This document shows, piece by piece, positions 1-10,747 of a stretch of DNA of 64,000 nucleotides. The DNA is from Enterobacter chengduensis. GTDB lineage: Bacteria > Pseudomonadota > Gammaproteobacteria > Enterobacterales > Enterobacteriaceae. A program made the translations under genes and the position numbers. The notes under the pieces are model-generated. The model worked only from the letters and a program-made list of their open reading frames with translations, did not search any database and was not told the DNA's origin. The DNA lies in the NCBI RefSeq assembly GCF_001984825.2, contig NZ_CP043318.1, forward strand, positions 3,038,001 through 3,102,000. Direction: 5' to 3'. Each line of letters begins with the position of its first letter. The first letter of the stretch is position 1.

Positions 1-147
1 GCCGGACGATAAGAGTGAAGCGCGCTCTGACGCTCGTTTGCTGCACGCTTATTGCGTATTCTCACAAAAATTAACAAAATTATCCGATCAACAACAGGCC
101 ATCACGTCGTATGGTGTCCGGAAGTGATTCATTTAACGGGAGTAACG

Positions 148-714
148 ATGTTAACACTTGATGCCAGTAAAACCGCGCTTGTCGTCATTGATTTACAGGA
201 AGGCATTCTGCCCTTCGCGGGTGGCCCGCACGCCGCGGATGACGTGGTTAGCCGCGCCGCTCGCCTGGCGCAAACATGTCGCGCCAGCGGTGCGCCGGTT
301 GTCATGGTGCGCGTCGGCTGGTCTGCCGATTTCGCCGAAGCGTTAAAGCAGCCCGTTGATGCCCAGGCGCCTGCTCATGCCCTGCCGGAAAACTGGTGGA
401 CGTACCCGGCCGCACTCGGCAAACGCGAGGGTGATATCGAAGTGACGAAACGCCAGTGGGGCGCCTTCTACGGAACCGACCTGGAATTACAGCTCCGCCG
501 TCGCGGTATCGACACGATTATCCTGTGCGGCATTTCCACCAACATCGGCGTGGAGTCTACCGCCCGCAACGCGTGGGAGCTGGGCTTTAATCTGGTGATT
601 GCCGAAGATGCCTGCAGCGCGGCCTCCGCGGAACAGCACCAGGGCAGCATGACCCATATCTTCCCGCGCATCGGTCGCGTGCGCAGCACGGACGAGATCC
701 TCAGCGCGCTATGA
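148..714 (+). CDS. yecD: Isochorismatase-family hydrolase YecD
   Basis: This 188-residue protein has the cysteine-hydrolase (isochorismatase-like) fold: an early Asp in VVIDLQEGI (about residue 15), a Lys in the VTKRQWGAF region, and the family cysteine in the [16 protein letters not shown] segment (about residue 130). The exact substrate of YecD is not known; the family hydrolyses small amides or vinyl ethers in the cytoplasm. The open frame extends upstream to 52, but the ATG at 148 is preceded by a GGAG-type site and gives the usual E. coli length of 188. It overlaps yecE by 4 nt (ATGA), so the two are co-translated. Position before yecE-yecN-cmoAB matches E. coli. Confidence 0.93.
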   Translation: MLTLDASKTALVVIDLQEGILPFAGGPHAADDVVSRAARLAQTCRASGAPVVMVRVGWSADFAEALKQPVDAQAPAHALPENWWTYPAALGKREGDIEVTKRQWGAFYGTDLELQLRRRGIDTIILCGISTNIGVESTARNAWELGFNLVIAEDACSAASAEQHQGSMTHIFPRIGRVRSTDEILSAL

Positions 715-1529
715 TGTATGTGGGGTTACCCCAGTGGTCGCACCCGAAATGGGTGCGCCTGGGCATCACCAGCCTTGAGGAGTATGCCCGACACTTCAAC
801 TGCGTCGAGGGCAACACCACCCTGTACGCGCTGCCCAAAGCCGAGATTGTCGAGCGCTGGCGGGCGCAAACGACGGACGATTTCCGCTTCTGTTTTAAGT
901 TTCCGGCGACTATCTCCCACAACGCCGCGCTGCGCAACTGCGGAGATTTAACCGAAGAGTTCTTTACGCGCATGTCGCCGCTGGCGAACCGTATTGGGCA
1001 ATACTGGCTCCAGCTTCCCGCCACGTTTGGCCCACGCGATCTGCCTGCCCTGTGGCAGTTTCTTGATGCCCTGCCCCGCGAGTTTACCTACGGCGTGGAG
1101 GTCAGGCATGCTGAATTTTTTGCCAAAGGTGAAGCAGAAATAGCGCTCAACCGCGGCCTGCTGGAACGTGCGGTCAACCGCGTCATTCTCGACAGTCGCC
1201 CTGTCCACGGTGCAATCCCGCACAGTGAAGCGATTGTGGATGCGCAACGCAAAAAACCGAAAGTGCCGGTCCACGCAATCGTCACCGCGCAAAATCCGAT
1301 GGTCAGGTTTATCGGCAGCGACAACATGCAGCAAAATCAGGCGATGTTCGCCGTCTGGCTGCAAAAATTAGCGAAGTGGGAGCACACCACTACGCCCTAT
1401 CTCTTTTTGCACACGCCGGATATCGCCCAGGCACCCGAACTGGTCGATGCTCTGTGGCAGGCCTTGCAGGCTGCGGTGCCGTCCGTGGGCAGCGCCCCCT
1501 CCATCCCACAACAATCTTCTCTTTTCTGA
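711..1529 (+). CDS. yecE: DUF72 family protein YecE
   Basis: A 272-residue member of the DUF72 (TIM-barrel-like) family, the same length as E. coli YecE. The N-terminus [13 protein letters not shown] and the internal EVRHAEFF segment, in which the family conserves a Glu-x-Arg, are typical. No biochemical role is established for it. The start is an ATG-ATG pair overlapping the yecD stop; either Met could be used. The C-terminus is a short proline/serine-rich tail. It lies between yecD and yecN as in other enterics. Confidence 0.92.
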   Translation: MMYVGLPQWSHPKWVRLGITSLEEYARHFNCVEGNTTLYALPKAEIVERWRAQTTDDFRFCFKFPATISHNAALRNCGDLTEEFFTRMSPLANRIGQYWLQLPATFGPRDLPALWQFLDALPREFTYGVEVRHAEFFAKGEAEIALNRGLLERAVNRVILDSRPVHGAIPHSEAIVDAQRKKPKVPVHAIVTAQNPMVRFIGSDNMQQNQAMFAVWLQKLAKWEHTTTPYLFLHTPDIAQAPELVDALWQALQAAVPSVGSAPSIPQQSSLF

Positions 1530-1580
1530 TATCACCCCCTATCATAGTGAAGTGCCATCTGCCAAAAACAGGGAGTTAGT

Positions 1581-3728
<2,148 letters not shown>

Positions 3729-3734
3729 CCTTTT

Positions 3735-3766
3735 GCCGGGTGGCGGCTACGCCTTACCCGGCCTAC
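3735..3766. repeat. REP palindromic element
   Basis: A palindromic unit of the form GCCGGGTGGCGG-ctac-GCCTTACCCGGC follows the cmoB stop. The same unit recurs at 27441, 27488 and 27579 in this window. REP units are found between or after genes in enterics and may stabilise mRNA 3' ends or bind gyrase and IHF. Confidence 0.85.
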
Positions 3767-3843
3767 TCTCAACTCGTTTTCTCCAAAATAGTTCAAATTG
3801 CAGCAAGGCGGCCAACGCGGCTGCGGCTTGAAATATGAAGGAG

Positions 3844-3875
3844 AAAAAAAGGCCCCTGTGTAATTTGCAGGGGCC
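3844..3875 (-). terminator. Rho-independent terminator after cutC
   Basis: An 8-bp perfect stem (GGCCCCTG / CAGGGGCC) with a 9-nt loop is followed, on the minus strand, by seven T residues. It lies about 57 nt past the cutC stop and would end the minus-strand transcript that includes cutC. Confidence 0.85.
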
Positions 3876-3932
3876 TGGTACAAGCAAGCATCATATTGGG
3901 CGACATGATGCGCGGTAAAAATCGGTACGTTG

Positions 3933-4676
3933 CTACACGTGATAGCGCTCAATCAGCGACTTCATTTCCGCAACCGACTCTCCCTCTACGCCGTAGCGTG
4001 AATACTCATCCGCTTCAGCATCCGTCGACATTGACAACCCTGTATTGCGATAACGCATAGGTGAAGGTATCCATTTACCCGCGGAACTGTGCAGCTCCTC
4101 TACCCCTGCGTTTAAAAACCGTTCCAGATTGCTGGCGCGGACTCCCGCACCCGCCATTATTATTGGAACACCGGAATGTGCTTTTAGTTCCGTAATTAAT
4201 TGCAGTCCTTTTTCAGCGGACGCCTGTTGACCCGATGTCAGAACGCGCGCTACGCCAAGTTCTCCAAGCGTATCAAAGGCCTGAAGCGGATCTTTACACA
4301 TATCAAATGCGCGATGAAAAGTGACGGCCAGCCCCTGCGCGGCATTCATAATCTGACGCATGCGCGGTATATCGATATTGCCGTCTTCATTCAGCAGGCC
4401 GGTCACCAGGCCCGGGAACCCCAGCTCCCGAACGAGCGCGATATCATCAAGCATGGCACCAAACTCGCCCGCCGTGTAACAAAAATCACCGCCGCGCGGG
4501 CGAATAATCGGGTGAACGGGGATCGTGACGGCCTGACGGGCGGCCCTCAGCACGCCGTAAGAAGGCGTCAGTCCGCCCTCTTTGGGTGCCGCGCACAGTT
4601 CTATACGGTCAGCCCCGCGTTTTTGCGCGGTCACGGCACACTCCACGCTGTAACAACAAATCTCCAGCAGCGCCAT
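3933..4676 (-). CDS. cutC: CutC family protein (copper homeostasis)
   Basis: A 247-residue TIM-barrel protein of the CutC family, the size of E. coli CutC. The N-terminus [27 protein letters not shown] and the internal [14 protein letters not shown] segment are diagnostic. CutC was linked to copper tolerance genetically, though that phenotype has been disputed; its reaction is not established. A TCCTCC-complement ribosome site precedes the ATG. yecM lies 78 nt upstream on the same strand, so the two may share a transcript. Confidence 0.93.
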   Translation of the reverse strand: MALLEICCYSVECAVTAQKRGADRIELCAAPKEGGLTPSYGVLRAARQAVTIPVHPIIRPRGGDFCYTAGEFGAMLDDIALVRELGFPGLVTGLLNEDGNIDIPRMRQIMNAAQGLAVTFHRAFDMCKDPLQAFDTLGELGVARVLTSGQQASAEKGLQLITELKAHSGVPIIMAGAGVRASNLERFLNAGVEELHSSAGKWIPSPMRYRNTGLSMSTDAEADEYSRYGVEGESVAEMKSLIERYHV

Positions 4677-4754
4677 TTAATCCTCCTGAAATCCCACTAA
4701 ACGCACCATCATGACACGCGGTCCGCTTTCATTCCCCGCGCGAACTCACATCTC

Positions 4755-5315
4755 TTACGCTTCACTGGCAACGATCTGCTCAATGGTCCACGGATGAAAC
4801 TTCACCGTGACCTGGCCGTCCGTGACGGCCAGCGTCGGGTTAGGTAACCGCTCACGCTCGCCTTTGGGAGAGCTGGTCTTCACGAAAATCCCCGGCTTGC
4901 TTAAGCCGTCGTCAGACAGCAGGGCCAGCGCCCGCGCGTTCAACGTCTCCGGCTCACCCGGCAGGACAATTTCGATATGTTCCCAGCCTTCGTGCGGATA
5001 GCGCTTTTCGCCCGGCCACGGCAGTTCCACCACGGTGAATTGCCAGTGGGCTACGTTCACCGGCTCGCGCAGTTTAAACAGGCAGATGGGGCGACCGTTA
5101 ATCATGTTCTCGGACAGCAGCTCGCCGCACTGCTCGAACCCGCGACGCCAGCGCTCGGCGGTGGCATTCTGATGACAGCGCAAAGAGATGTGATCGGCCT
5201 CAAGCGGTGCGATATCCAGACCCAGACGGGTGGCAAGTTCTGTGAACGCCTGGGTGAAGCGCGGTAAATCTGCGGAAATATCATGCAGTTCGTCAATGGA
5301 TTGCCAGTTCGCCAT
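4755..5315 (-). CDS. yecM: VOC-fold protein YecM
   Basis: A 186-residue protein of the YecM family, which has the vicinal-oxygen-chelate (glyoxalase/bleomycin-resistance) fold with conserved His and Glu residues suited to bind a metal (HISLRCHQN near residue 43, WEHIEIVLPG near residue 110). E. coli YecM is 188 residues. Substrate unknown. It is divergent from argS with 239 nt between starts, and lies upstream of cutC as in E. coli. Confidence 0.9.
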   Translation of the reverse strand: MANWQSIDELHDISADLPRFTQAFTELATRLGLDIAPLEADHISLRCHQNATAERWRRGFEQCGELLSENMINGRPICLFKLREPVNVAHWQFTVVELPWPGEKRYPHEGWEHIEIVLPGEPETLNARALALLSDDGLSKPGIFVKTSSPKGERERLPNPTLAVTDGQVTVKFHPWTIEQIVASEA

Positions 5316-5554
5316 AATTCACTCTCTTTTCGTGTCGCAAAGCCGCTAATTTACTCTGTTGACCTGTTTTGACCAACCGCTGAATCCGGCTTTTTATGAC
5401 TGCATGTTTATGCACGCCTTCTTAGCCTAGATTCTGAGCAATCTTCAGGCCCCGCGATGCTGACGGCAGAAGGCATTTGCAGTATACTCCCGCCCTAAAT
5501 TCTCTAACTGGCGCGGGTGGTTGTGAGCCCGCATCAAAAAAGTAAGGTATCCAG

Positions 5555-7288
5555 GTGAATATTCAGGCTCTTCTCTCCGAAAAAGTCAGTCAGGCACTGA
5601 TTGCCGCAGGCGCGCCTGCGGATTGCGAACCGCAGGTTCGTCAGTCAGCAAAAGTACAGTTTGGCGACTATCAGGCTAATGGCGTGATGGCAGTGGCTAA
5701 AAAACTGGGCATGCCGCCGCGACAGCTCGCTGAGCAGGTACTGACGCATCTGGATCTTTCCGGCATTGCCAGCAAAACCGAAATCGCCGGTCCGGGCTTT
5801 ATCAACATTTTCCTTGAGCCTGCATTCCTGGCAAGCCACGTTGACGCGGCGCTGAAGTCTGACCGTCTGGGCGTTTCCCAGCCGGAAGCACAGACCGTGG
5901 TGATCGACTACTCTGCGCCGAACGTGGCGAAAGAGATGCACGTTGGCCACCTGCGCTCCACCATCATCGGTGACGCCGCGGTGCGTACGCTTGAATTCCT
6001 CGGTCATAAGGTGATCCGCGCGAACCACGTGGGCGACTGGGGTACCCAGTTCGGCATGCTGATTGCTTACCTGGAAAAACAGCAGCAGGAAAACGCGGGC
6101 GAAATGGCGCTGGCGGACCTGGAAGGGTTCTATCGCGAAGCCAAAAAACACTACGACGAAGACGAAGCCTTCGCCGAGCGCGCGCGCAGCTACGTGGTAA
6201 AACTGCAGGGCGGCGACCAATACTTCCTCGAGATGTGGCGCAAGCTGGTCGACATCACCATGTCTCAGAACCAGCTCACCTATAACCGCCTGAACGTCAC
6301 CCTGACCCGTGACGACGTGATGGGTGAAAGCCTGTACAACCCAATGCTGCCGGGCATTGTGGCGGACCTGAAAGCGAAAAACCTGGCGGTTGAGAGCGAA
6401 GGCGCAACGGTTGTGTTCCTTGATGAGTACAAAAACAAGGAAGGTGAACCGATGGGCGTGATCGTCCAGAAAAAGGATGGCGGCTACCTCTACACCACCA
6501 CCGATATCGCCTGTGCGAAATACCGTTACGAGACGCTGCATGCCGACCGCGTGCTGTACTACATCGACTCCCGCCAGCACCAGCACCTGATGCAGGCGTG
6601 GACCATCGTGCGTAAAGCGGGCTACGTGCCGGACAGCGTTCCGCTGGAACACCACATGTTCGGCATGATGCTGGGTAAAGACGGCAAGCCGTTCAAAACC
6701 CGCGCGGGCGGGACCGTGAAGCTCTCCGACCTGCTGGACGAAGCGCTGGAACGCGCCCGTCGTCTGGTGGCCGAGAAGAACCCGGACATGCCGGCCGACG
6801 AGCTGGAAAAGCTGGCCAACGCCGTGGGTATCGGTGCGGTGAAATACGCGGATCTCTCCAAGAACCGCACCACAGACTATATCTTCGACTGGGACAACAT
6901 GCTGGCGTTTGAAGGCAACACGGCACCGTACATGCAGTACGCCTACACCCGCGTGCTCTCGGTATTCCGTAAAGCCAATATCGATGAAAGCGTGCTGGCG
7001 AATGCCACCGTGACTATCACGGAAGATCGTGAAGCGCAGCTGGCTGCCCGTCTGCTGCAGTTCGAAGAGACGCTGACGGTGGTTGCGCGTGACGGCACGC
7101 CGCACGTAATGTGTGCATACCTGTACGATCTGGCAGGTCTGTTCTCCGGCTTCTACGAGCACTGCCCTATTCTCTCTGCGGAGAATGAATCGGTCCGCAA
7201 CAGCCGCCTGAAGCTGGCGCAGCTGACGGCGAAGACCCTGAAGCTGGGTCTGGATACCCTGGGTATCGAAACCGTAGAACGTATGTAA
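5555..7288 (+). CDS. argS: Arginyl-tRNA synthetase
   Basis: Class I synthetase that charges tRNA-Arg. The 577-residue length equals E. coli ArgS. The N-terminal Add-1 domain is followed by the HIGH-type signature HVGHLRST near residue 129 and the [14 protein letters not shown] region that stands in for KMSKS. The C-terminal helical domain binds the anticodon. Translation starts at GTG (as in E. coli) 8 nt after a TAAGG site. A strong terminator follows the stop. Confidence 0.98.
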   Translation: MNIQALLSEKVSQALIAAGAPADCEPQVRQSAKVQFGDYQANGVMAVAKKLGMPPRQLAEQVLTHLDLSGIASKTEIAGPGFINIFLEPAFLASHVDAALKSDRLGVSQPEAQTVVIDYSAPNVAKEMHVGHLRSTIIGDAAVRTLEFLGHKVIRANHVGDWGTQFGMLIAYLEKQQQENAGEMALADLEGFYREAKKHYDEDEAFAERARSYVVKLQGGDQYFLEMWRKLVDITMSQNQLTYNRLNVTLTRDDVMGESLYNPMLPGIVADLKAKNLAVESEGATVVFLDEYKNKEGEPMGVIVQKKDGGYLYTTTDIACAKYRYETLHADRVLYYIDSRQHQHLMQAWTIVRKAGYVPDSVPLEHHMFGMMLGKDGKPFKTRAGGTVKLSDLLDEALERARRLVAEKNPDMPADELEKLANAVGIGAVKYADLSKNRTTDYIFDWDNMLAFEGNTAPYMQYAYTRVLSVFRKANIDESVLANATVTITEDREAQLAARLLQFEETLTVVARDGTPHVMCAYLYDLAGLFSGFYEHCPILSAENESVRNSRLKLAQLTAKTLKLGLDTLGIETVERM

Positions 7289-7295
7289 TACAAAA

Positions 7296-7320
7296 AACCC
7301 GGCAAACGCCGGGTTTTATT
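7296..7320 (+). terminator. Rho-independent terminator after argS
   Basis: Stem CCCGGC / GCCGGG with loop AAAC, preceded by an A-run and followed by TTTTATTTT on the plus strand, 8 nt after the argS stop. The A-run means it could also act on minus-strand transcripts. Confidence 0.9.
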
Positions 7321-7322
7321 TT

Positions 7323-7353
7323 GTAGCCCCGGTAAGCGCAGCGCCGCCGGGGA
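7323..7353. repeat. REP-like palindrome
   Basis: GTAGCCCCGGTAAGCGC-AGCGCCGCCGGGG is an imperfect palindrome related to the REP family, lying between the convergent argS and GH105 genes. It marks the left side of the inserted rhamnogalacturonan cassette. Confidence 0.6.
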
Positions 7354-7364
7354 TATTCACAGGT

Positions 7365-8504
7365 TCAGAAGTATTTCCGCAAATACTCCGTCAGACACAG
7401 TATCGCCATCGCCTGTCCGTACGGCATCGACGTCAGCGGGATCTGGCGATAGAACGCCAGATTGCTGCCCATCCCCGTGCCGAACGACGTTTGCAGTAAC
7501 TCCCCTTCCGGCGAGATATTTTTTACGATGCCGCGAATCGCCTTTTCCGCAACGTCAGCATACTGTTGACTAACATAGCGCTTACGCACCGCTTTCAGAA
7601 TGCCGTAGGCAAACCCTGCCGTAGCGGACGCCTCAAGATAAGAATTTGGATCGTCGAGCAGCGTGTGCCACAACCCGCTCTCGTCCTGGCATTTCGCCAG
7701 CGCCGCAATCTGCGCATTAAGCACCTGCACCAGATAACGATGCACGGCGTTGCTCTCGGGCAGATCGACCAGCTCAAGGAAGTCCGGAATGACGATGGTC
7801 AGCCAGCTGTTGCCGCGCGCCCAGCGGGCACGCGCAAAGTTATGGTTGCCGTCGTAATTCCAGCCGTGGAACCACAGCCCGGTCTCCCGGTCCATCAGGT
7901 TCTGCACGTGCAGCAGGAACTGATACACCGCCTCTTCAACGTACTCCGGTTTGTTGAGCAGCTTGCCGATTTTCGCCAGCGGCAGCACCGTCATCATCAG
8001 CGTGTCATCCCACATCTGCTGATGGTTCTCTTCCGCCAGGGTGATATGCTGCATGCCGCCGTGCTCCGTACGCGGCATCTCATTCATCGCCCATTCCGCC
8101 CAGCTTTCCAGCCACGGCAGCCAGGCCGGGTTTCTGCTCTCTTCATAGCGATAGGCCAGCGTCAGGAACGGCGACATGGTATTCACGTTCTTGGTTGTCG
8201 CCCCTTCCGCAAACCGGTCCGCGAACCAGCCGTCGATGATGTCGCGCATACCCTTGTCGCCGGTCTGGCAGTAATACTGCCAGATACCGTACAGGCCGAC
8301 GCCGTGCGTCCACTCCCATCCGGCCCAGCCTTTGGTGTCGATCACGCGCCCGTCGTCCAGCCGCAGCAAAAACTCGCCCGTTTTGTCGTGGATATTCACC
8401 AGATTATGCGTCACGCTCTGAATCAACGATTTCAGCTCGTCCCGGGCGATAAAACGCTCTGGCTGACGCAATAACGGGCTATGTTTGACAGGCCAAACTT
8501 TCAT
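7365..8504 (-). CDS. GH105-type unsaturated rhamnogalacturonyl hydrolase
   Basis: A 379-residue protein of glycoside hydrolase family 88/105, which removes the unsaturated galacturonyl residue from the oligosaccharides left by pectin or rhamnogalacturonan lyases. The (alpha/alpha)6 barrel motifs are visible: GWAGWEWTHGVGLYG near residue 60 and the family RWARGNSWLTIV near residue 228. There is no signal peptide, so it acts in the cytoplasm on imported oligomers. It lies 4 nt after the transporter gene on the same strand, forming a two-gene catabolic unit. E. coli K-12 lacks this pair here. The exact substrate (rhamnogalacturonan against other uronides) is inferred. Confidence 0.85.
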   Translation of the reverse strand: MKVWPVKHSPLLRQPERFIARDELKSLIQSVTHNLVNIHDKTGEFLLRLDDGRVIDTKGWAGWEWTHGVGLYGIWQYYCQTGDKGMRDIIDGWFADRFAEGATTKNVNTMSPFLTLAYRYEESRNPAWLPWLESWAEWAMNEMPRTEHGGMQHITLAEENHQQMWDDTLMMTVLPLAKIGKLLNKPEYVEEAVYQFLLHVQNLMDRETGLWFHGWNYDGNHNFARARWARGNSWLTIVIPDFLELVDLPESNAVHRYLVQVLNAQIAALAKCQDESGLWHTLLDDPNSYLEASATAGFAYGILKAVRKRYVSQQYADVAEKAIRGIVKNISPEGELLQTSFGTGMGSNLAFYRQIPLTSMPYGQAMAILCLTEYLRKYF

Positions 8505-8508
8505 CTTC

Positions 8509-10092
8509 TTAACCTCTGTTGTATGTCGAATTCAGTACCGCGCGATCCTTCAGCGAAGGCGCCGCGGGCTTATTGCGATTCAGATAACCGATGTTGTTGT
8601 TGCCCCACAGTGACTCATACGGCATACCGGCCAGCATCTCCACGGTGGCACGGGCTTGCGGCGTGGCAGCTTCGGGTATCGCACGGTCAGACTCGCGCAT
8701 TTTGGCGGTCTCCTCGCGCAGCGTGCTGTGGGTCTGCAGATTAAGTTTGAAGCGCAGGGAAACGAGGAAGCCGCAGAGCAGCACCAGGATGGTGCCCACG
8801 CTGAGGATCATCAGAATGGTGTGGCTCACTTCCGCTGGCTGGACTTTCTGACCGCTAACAAAGCCGGATAACTGCATCACAATGCCCACCAGCATCACCG
8901 CACCGGCCTGAGATGCCTTACGGGTCAGGGTCATGATGCCGGCGAAGATCCCTTCGCGGCGCTGGCCGGTGATCACTTCATCCACATCGGCAATGTAGGT
9001 GTAGGTATTCCATGGTACGTAGTTGATGCCGCCGCGCCCCAGGCCCGCTATCGCAGAGATCAGCAACAGCAGAGCATAGACGTCGCTCAGGCCGGCATAA
9101 TAGAGCATGGCGTATGAGAGAGAGGCCAGGCCAAACAGCACCACCACCATGCGGTAGGACGGCGCAGGCCCAAAGCGGATACACAGCGGGATCATGGCGA
9201 TAACCGCAAGGAACTGGAAGATAGCCATCGTGCCCAGCAGGTTGGACGCCATTGACGCTTCCTGCATCAGCACAAACACCACGTAGTAGGTGAAGACCGC
9301 ATTAAAGACGTCCTGCGCAATATAGCCGCCGAGGTACATGCCCAGATGCTGGCGGAAAATCTTAATCCGCAGCGTAGAGCTCAGCTCCACGAACAGACGG
9401 TTCAGGCTCTGGCCCAGCGTCAGCTTCTTCTTCTCTTCTTCGGCACGCAGCGCCGCTTCAGACCACTCCTCTCTCGGGCGTTCCCAGGTGAAGCACCAGA
9501 CAAAGGTCAGCATCAGCGCGCACAGCACGGAGAAGACCAGGCTTGCGTAAAAGAAGGAAACCGCGTTGTCTTTCCCGAATTGGGTTAGCAGGATGCCCGG
9601 CAGGAAGGAGGCCAGAATGGCGGACATCTGCGCCATAGAAATGCGCGCCCCGGAAAACTTGGTCTTCTGTTTGAAGTCATCGGTCATTTCCGGCACCAGC
9701 GTTTCGTATGGCACCAGAATCATCGTGTAGACAATATCAAACACCAGGTAGGTTAGCAGGTAGTACCAGAAGCTCATGTCCCCTACCCACATCAGCGAGT
9801 AGCTGAACACACACGGAATACCCAGCAGGATAAAGAACTTGCGGCGGCCAAAACGCTTGCCGAGCCAGGTTGTACCAAAGTTATCGGTCAAAAAGCCCAT
9901 TAACGGGCTCACCAGGGCATCCAGCACCCTTGCCGCGGCAAAGATGAACGTTGCCTCGATAGGTGAGAGTCCACAGAAGGTGGTATAAAAATACAAAAGC
10001 CAGGCCGCCGTCAGGGCGGTGGTACCCGCCCCGAGGAAATCGCCTGACCCGTAAGCAAGATAATTTGCGAATCCAATTTTACGTGTTTTCAT
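8509..10092 (-). CDS. GPH-family (MFS) oligogalacturonide/rhamnogalacturonide transporter
   Basis: A 527-residue integral membrane protein with about 12 helices, of the glycoside-pentoside-hexuronide:cation symporter family, close in type to TogT/RhiT-like carriers. The N-terminal segment ANYLAYGSGDFLGAG and the loop LVPYETLVPEMTDDF are family features. A TTG nine bases upstream (10101) keeps the frame open, but the ATG at 10092 has the better-spaced AGGG site. Transcribed first, it would import unsaturated oligosaccharides for the GH105 hydrolase encoded next. Confidence 0.85.
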   Translation of the reverse strand: MKTRKIGFANYLAYGSGDFLGAGTTALTAAWLLYFYTTFCGLSPIEATFIFAAARVLDALVSPLMGFLTDNFGTTWLGKRFGRRKFFILLGIPCVFSYSLMWVGDMSFWYYLLTYLVFDIVYTMILVPYETLVPEMTDDFKQKTKFSGARISMAQMSAILASFLPGILLTQFGKDNAVSFFYASLVFSVLCALMLTFVWCFTWERPREEWSEAALRAEEEKKKLTLGQSLNRLFVELSSTLRIKIFRQHLGMYLGGYIAQDVFNAVFTYYVVFVLMQEASMASNLLGTMAIFQFLAVIAMIPLCIRFGPAPSYRMVVVLFGLASLSYAMLYYAGLSDVYALLLLISAIAGLGRGGINYVPWNTYTYIADVDEVITGQRREGIFAGIMTLTRKASQAGAVMLVGIVMQLSGFVSGQKVQPAEVSHTILMILSVGTILVLLCGFLVSLRFKLNLQTHSTLREETAKMRESDRAIPEAATPQARATVEMLAGMPYESLWGNNNIGYLNRNKPAAPSLKDRAVLNSTYNRG

Positions 10093-10311
10093 TGCCGTCA
10101 ACCCTAATCAGTTTTGGGAGACTCCCTGCAAGCAAGCCTCGTCCGGGAGCTTTTATACGGCTACAGTAAATGCATCGGCCTGTTGAAACCTTTCTGTTTC
10201 TGCCATCACGAAGTGGGTAAATGGCAAAATTGCAAAGAGTATGGTCACGCGCGTCACTGATTTATAAAACAGCGTTTCTTTTTCTTCAAAAGGTGAGGTC
10301 GATTTTGAGAT
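10093..10311. other. Promoter region of the GPH/GH105 pair
   Basis: This non-coding stretch carries the promoter of the minus-strand transporter. A sequence TGGTCACGCGCGTCACTG (about 10239-10256) is a rough inverted repeat that might be a regulator site, but it matches the CRP consensus poorly and I do not assign it. No local regulator gene is present. Confidence 0.4.
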
Positions 10312-10339
10312 CCAGCCATCAGAATTCCCTGATGGCTGG
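10312..10339. terminator. Inverted repeat downstream of flhE
   Basis: A perfect 11-bp stem (CCAGCCATCAG / CTGATGGCTGG) with a 6-nt loop lies 15 nt past the flhE stop. There is no clear T-run on the minus strand, so termination there may be weak or Rho-assisted. Confidence 0.5.
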
Positions 10340-10354
10340 CGAACAGGCAGGATG

Positions 10355-10747
10355 TTAGCGGTAGTTGACGATGACAGAATTGCTCTGCACTTTCAGGGCC
10401 GGGATTAAACGCCCCCCGCCCGGCACTTCCCAGATAAAACGCAAAGGTTCAACAGCCGGCACGCCGTTGAACGCCTGCGTTGTGCCATTTTCACCGTCGA
10501 TTTCAGTACAGCGCGTCTGGGAGCAGAGGCGTACCCGCAATCCCGCAGGCGTCGGGCCAATCAGCCGGTAGTTCCAGACCACCAGCCCCATCAGGCCGGA
10601 TACGCCCTCAGAAGGCGACAGCGGGTTAGAGGACATGGCAACGCCCCGGTTGCTGAGGGTCACCCCCATGCTGCTTGCCTGCCAGGAGCCCTCTCCACCG
10701 GCCTGCGCCGCCAGCGGAAAGAGTAAAATCCATAGCCATTTACGCAT
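10355..10747 (-). CDS. flhE: Flagellar protein FlhE
   Basis: A 130-residue secreted protein with an N-terminal signal peptide (hydrophobic core LWILLFPLAAQA, cleavage probably after AQA). FlhE is a periplasmic protein of the flhBAE operon that affects proton leakage through the flagellar export gate in E. coli and Salmonella. Two Cys in the CSQTRC segment could form a disulphide. Its start overlaps the flhA stop by one base. Confidence 0.92.
   Translation of the reverse strand: MRKWLWILLFPLAAQAGGEGSWQASSMGVTLSNRGVAMSSNPLSPSEGVSGLMGLVVWNYRLIGPTPAGLRVRLCSQTRCTEIDGENGTTQAFNGVPAVEPLRFIWEVPGGGRLIPALKVQSNSVIVNYR

Noticed and set aside
5645..7162. 505-codon minus-strand frame opposite argS
   Set aside because: It is fully antisense to a well-conserved synthetase; its composition (rich in Val, His, Arg, Gln) is the usual shadow of GC-rich codons.
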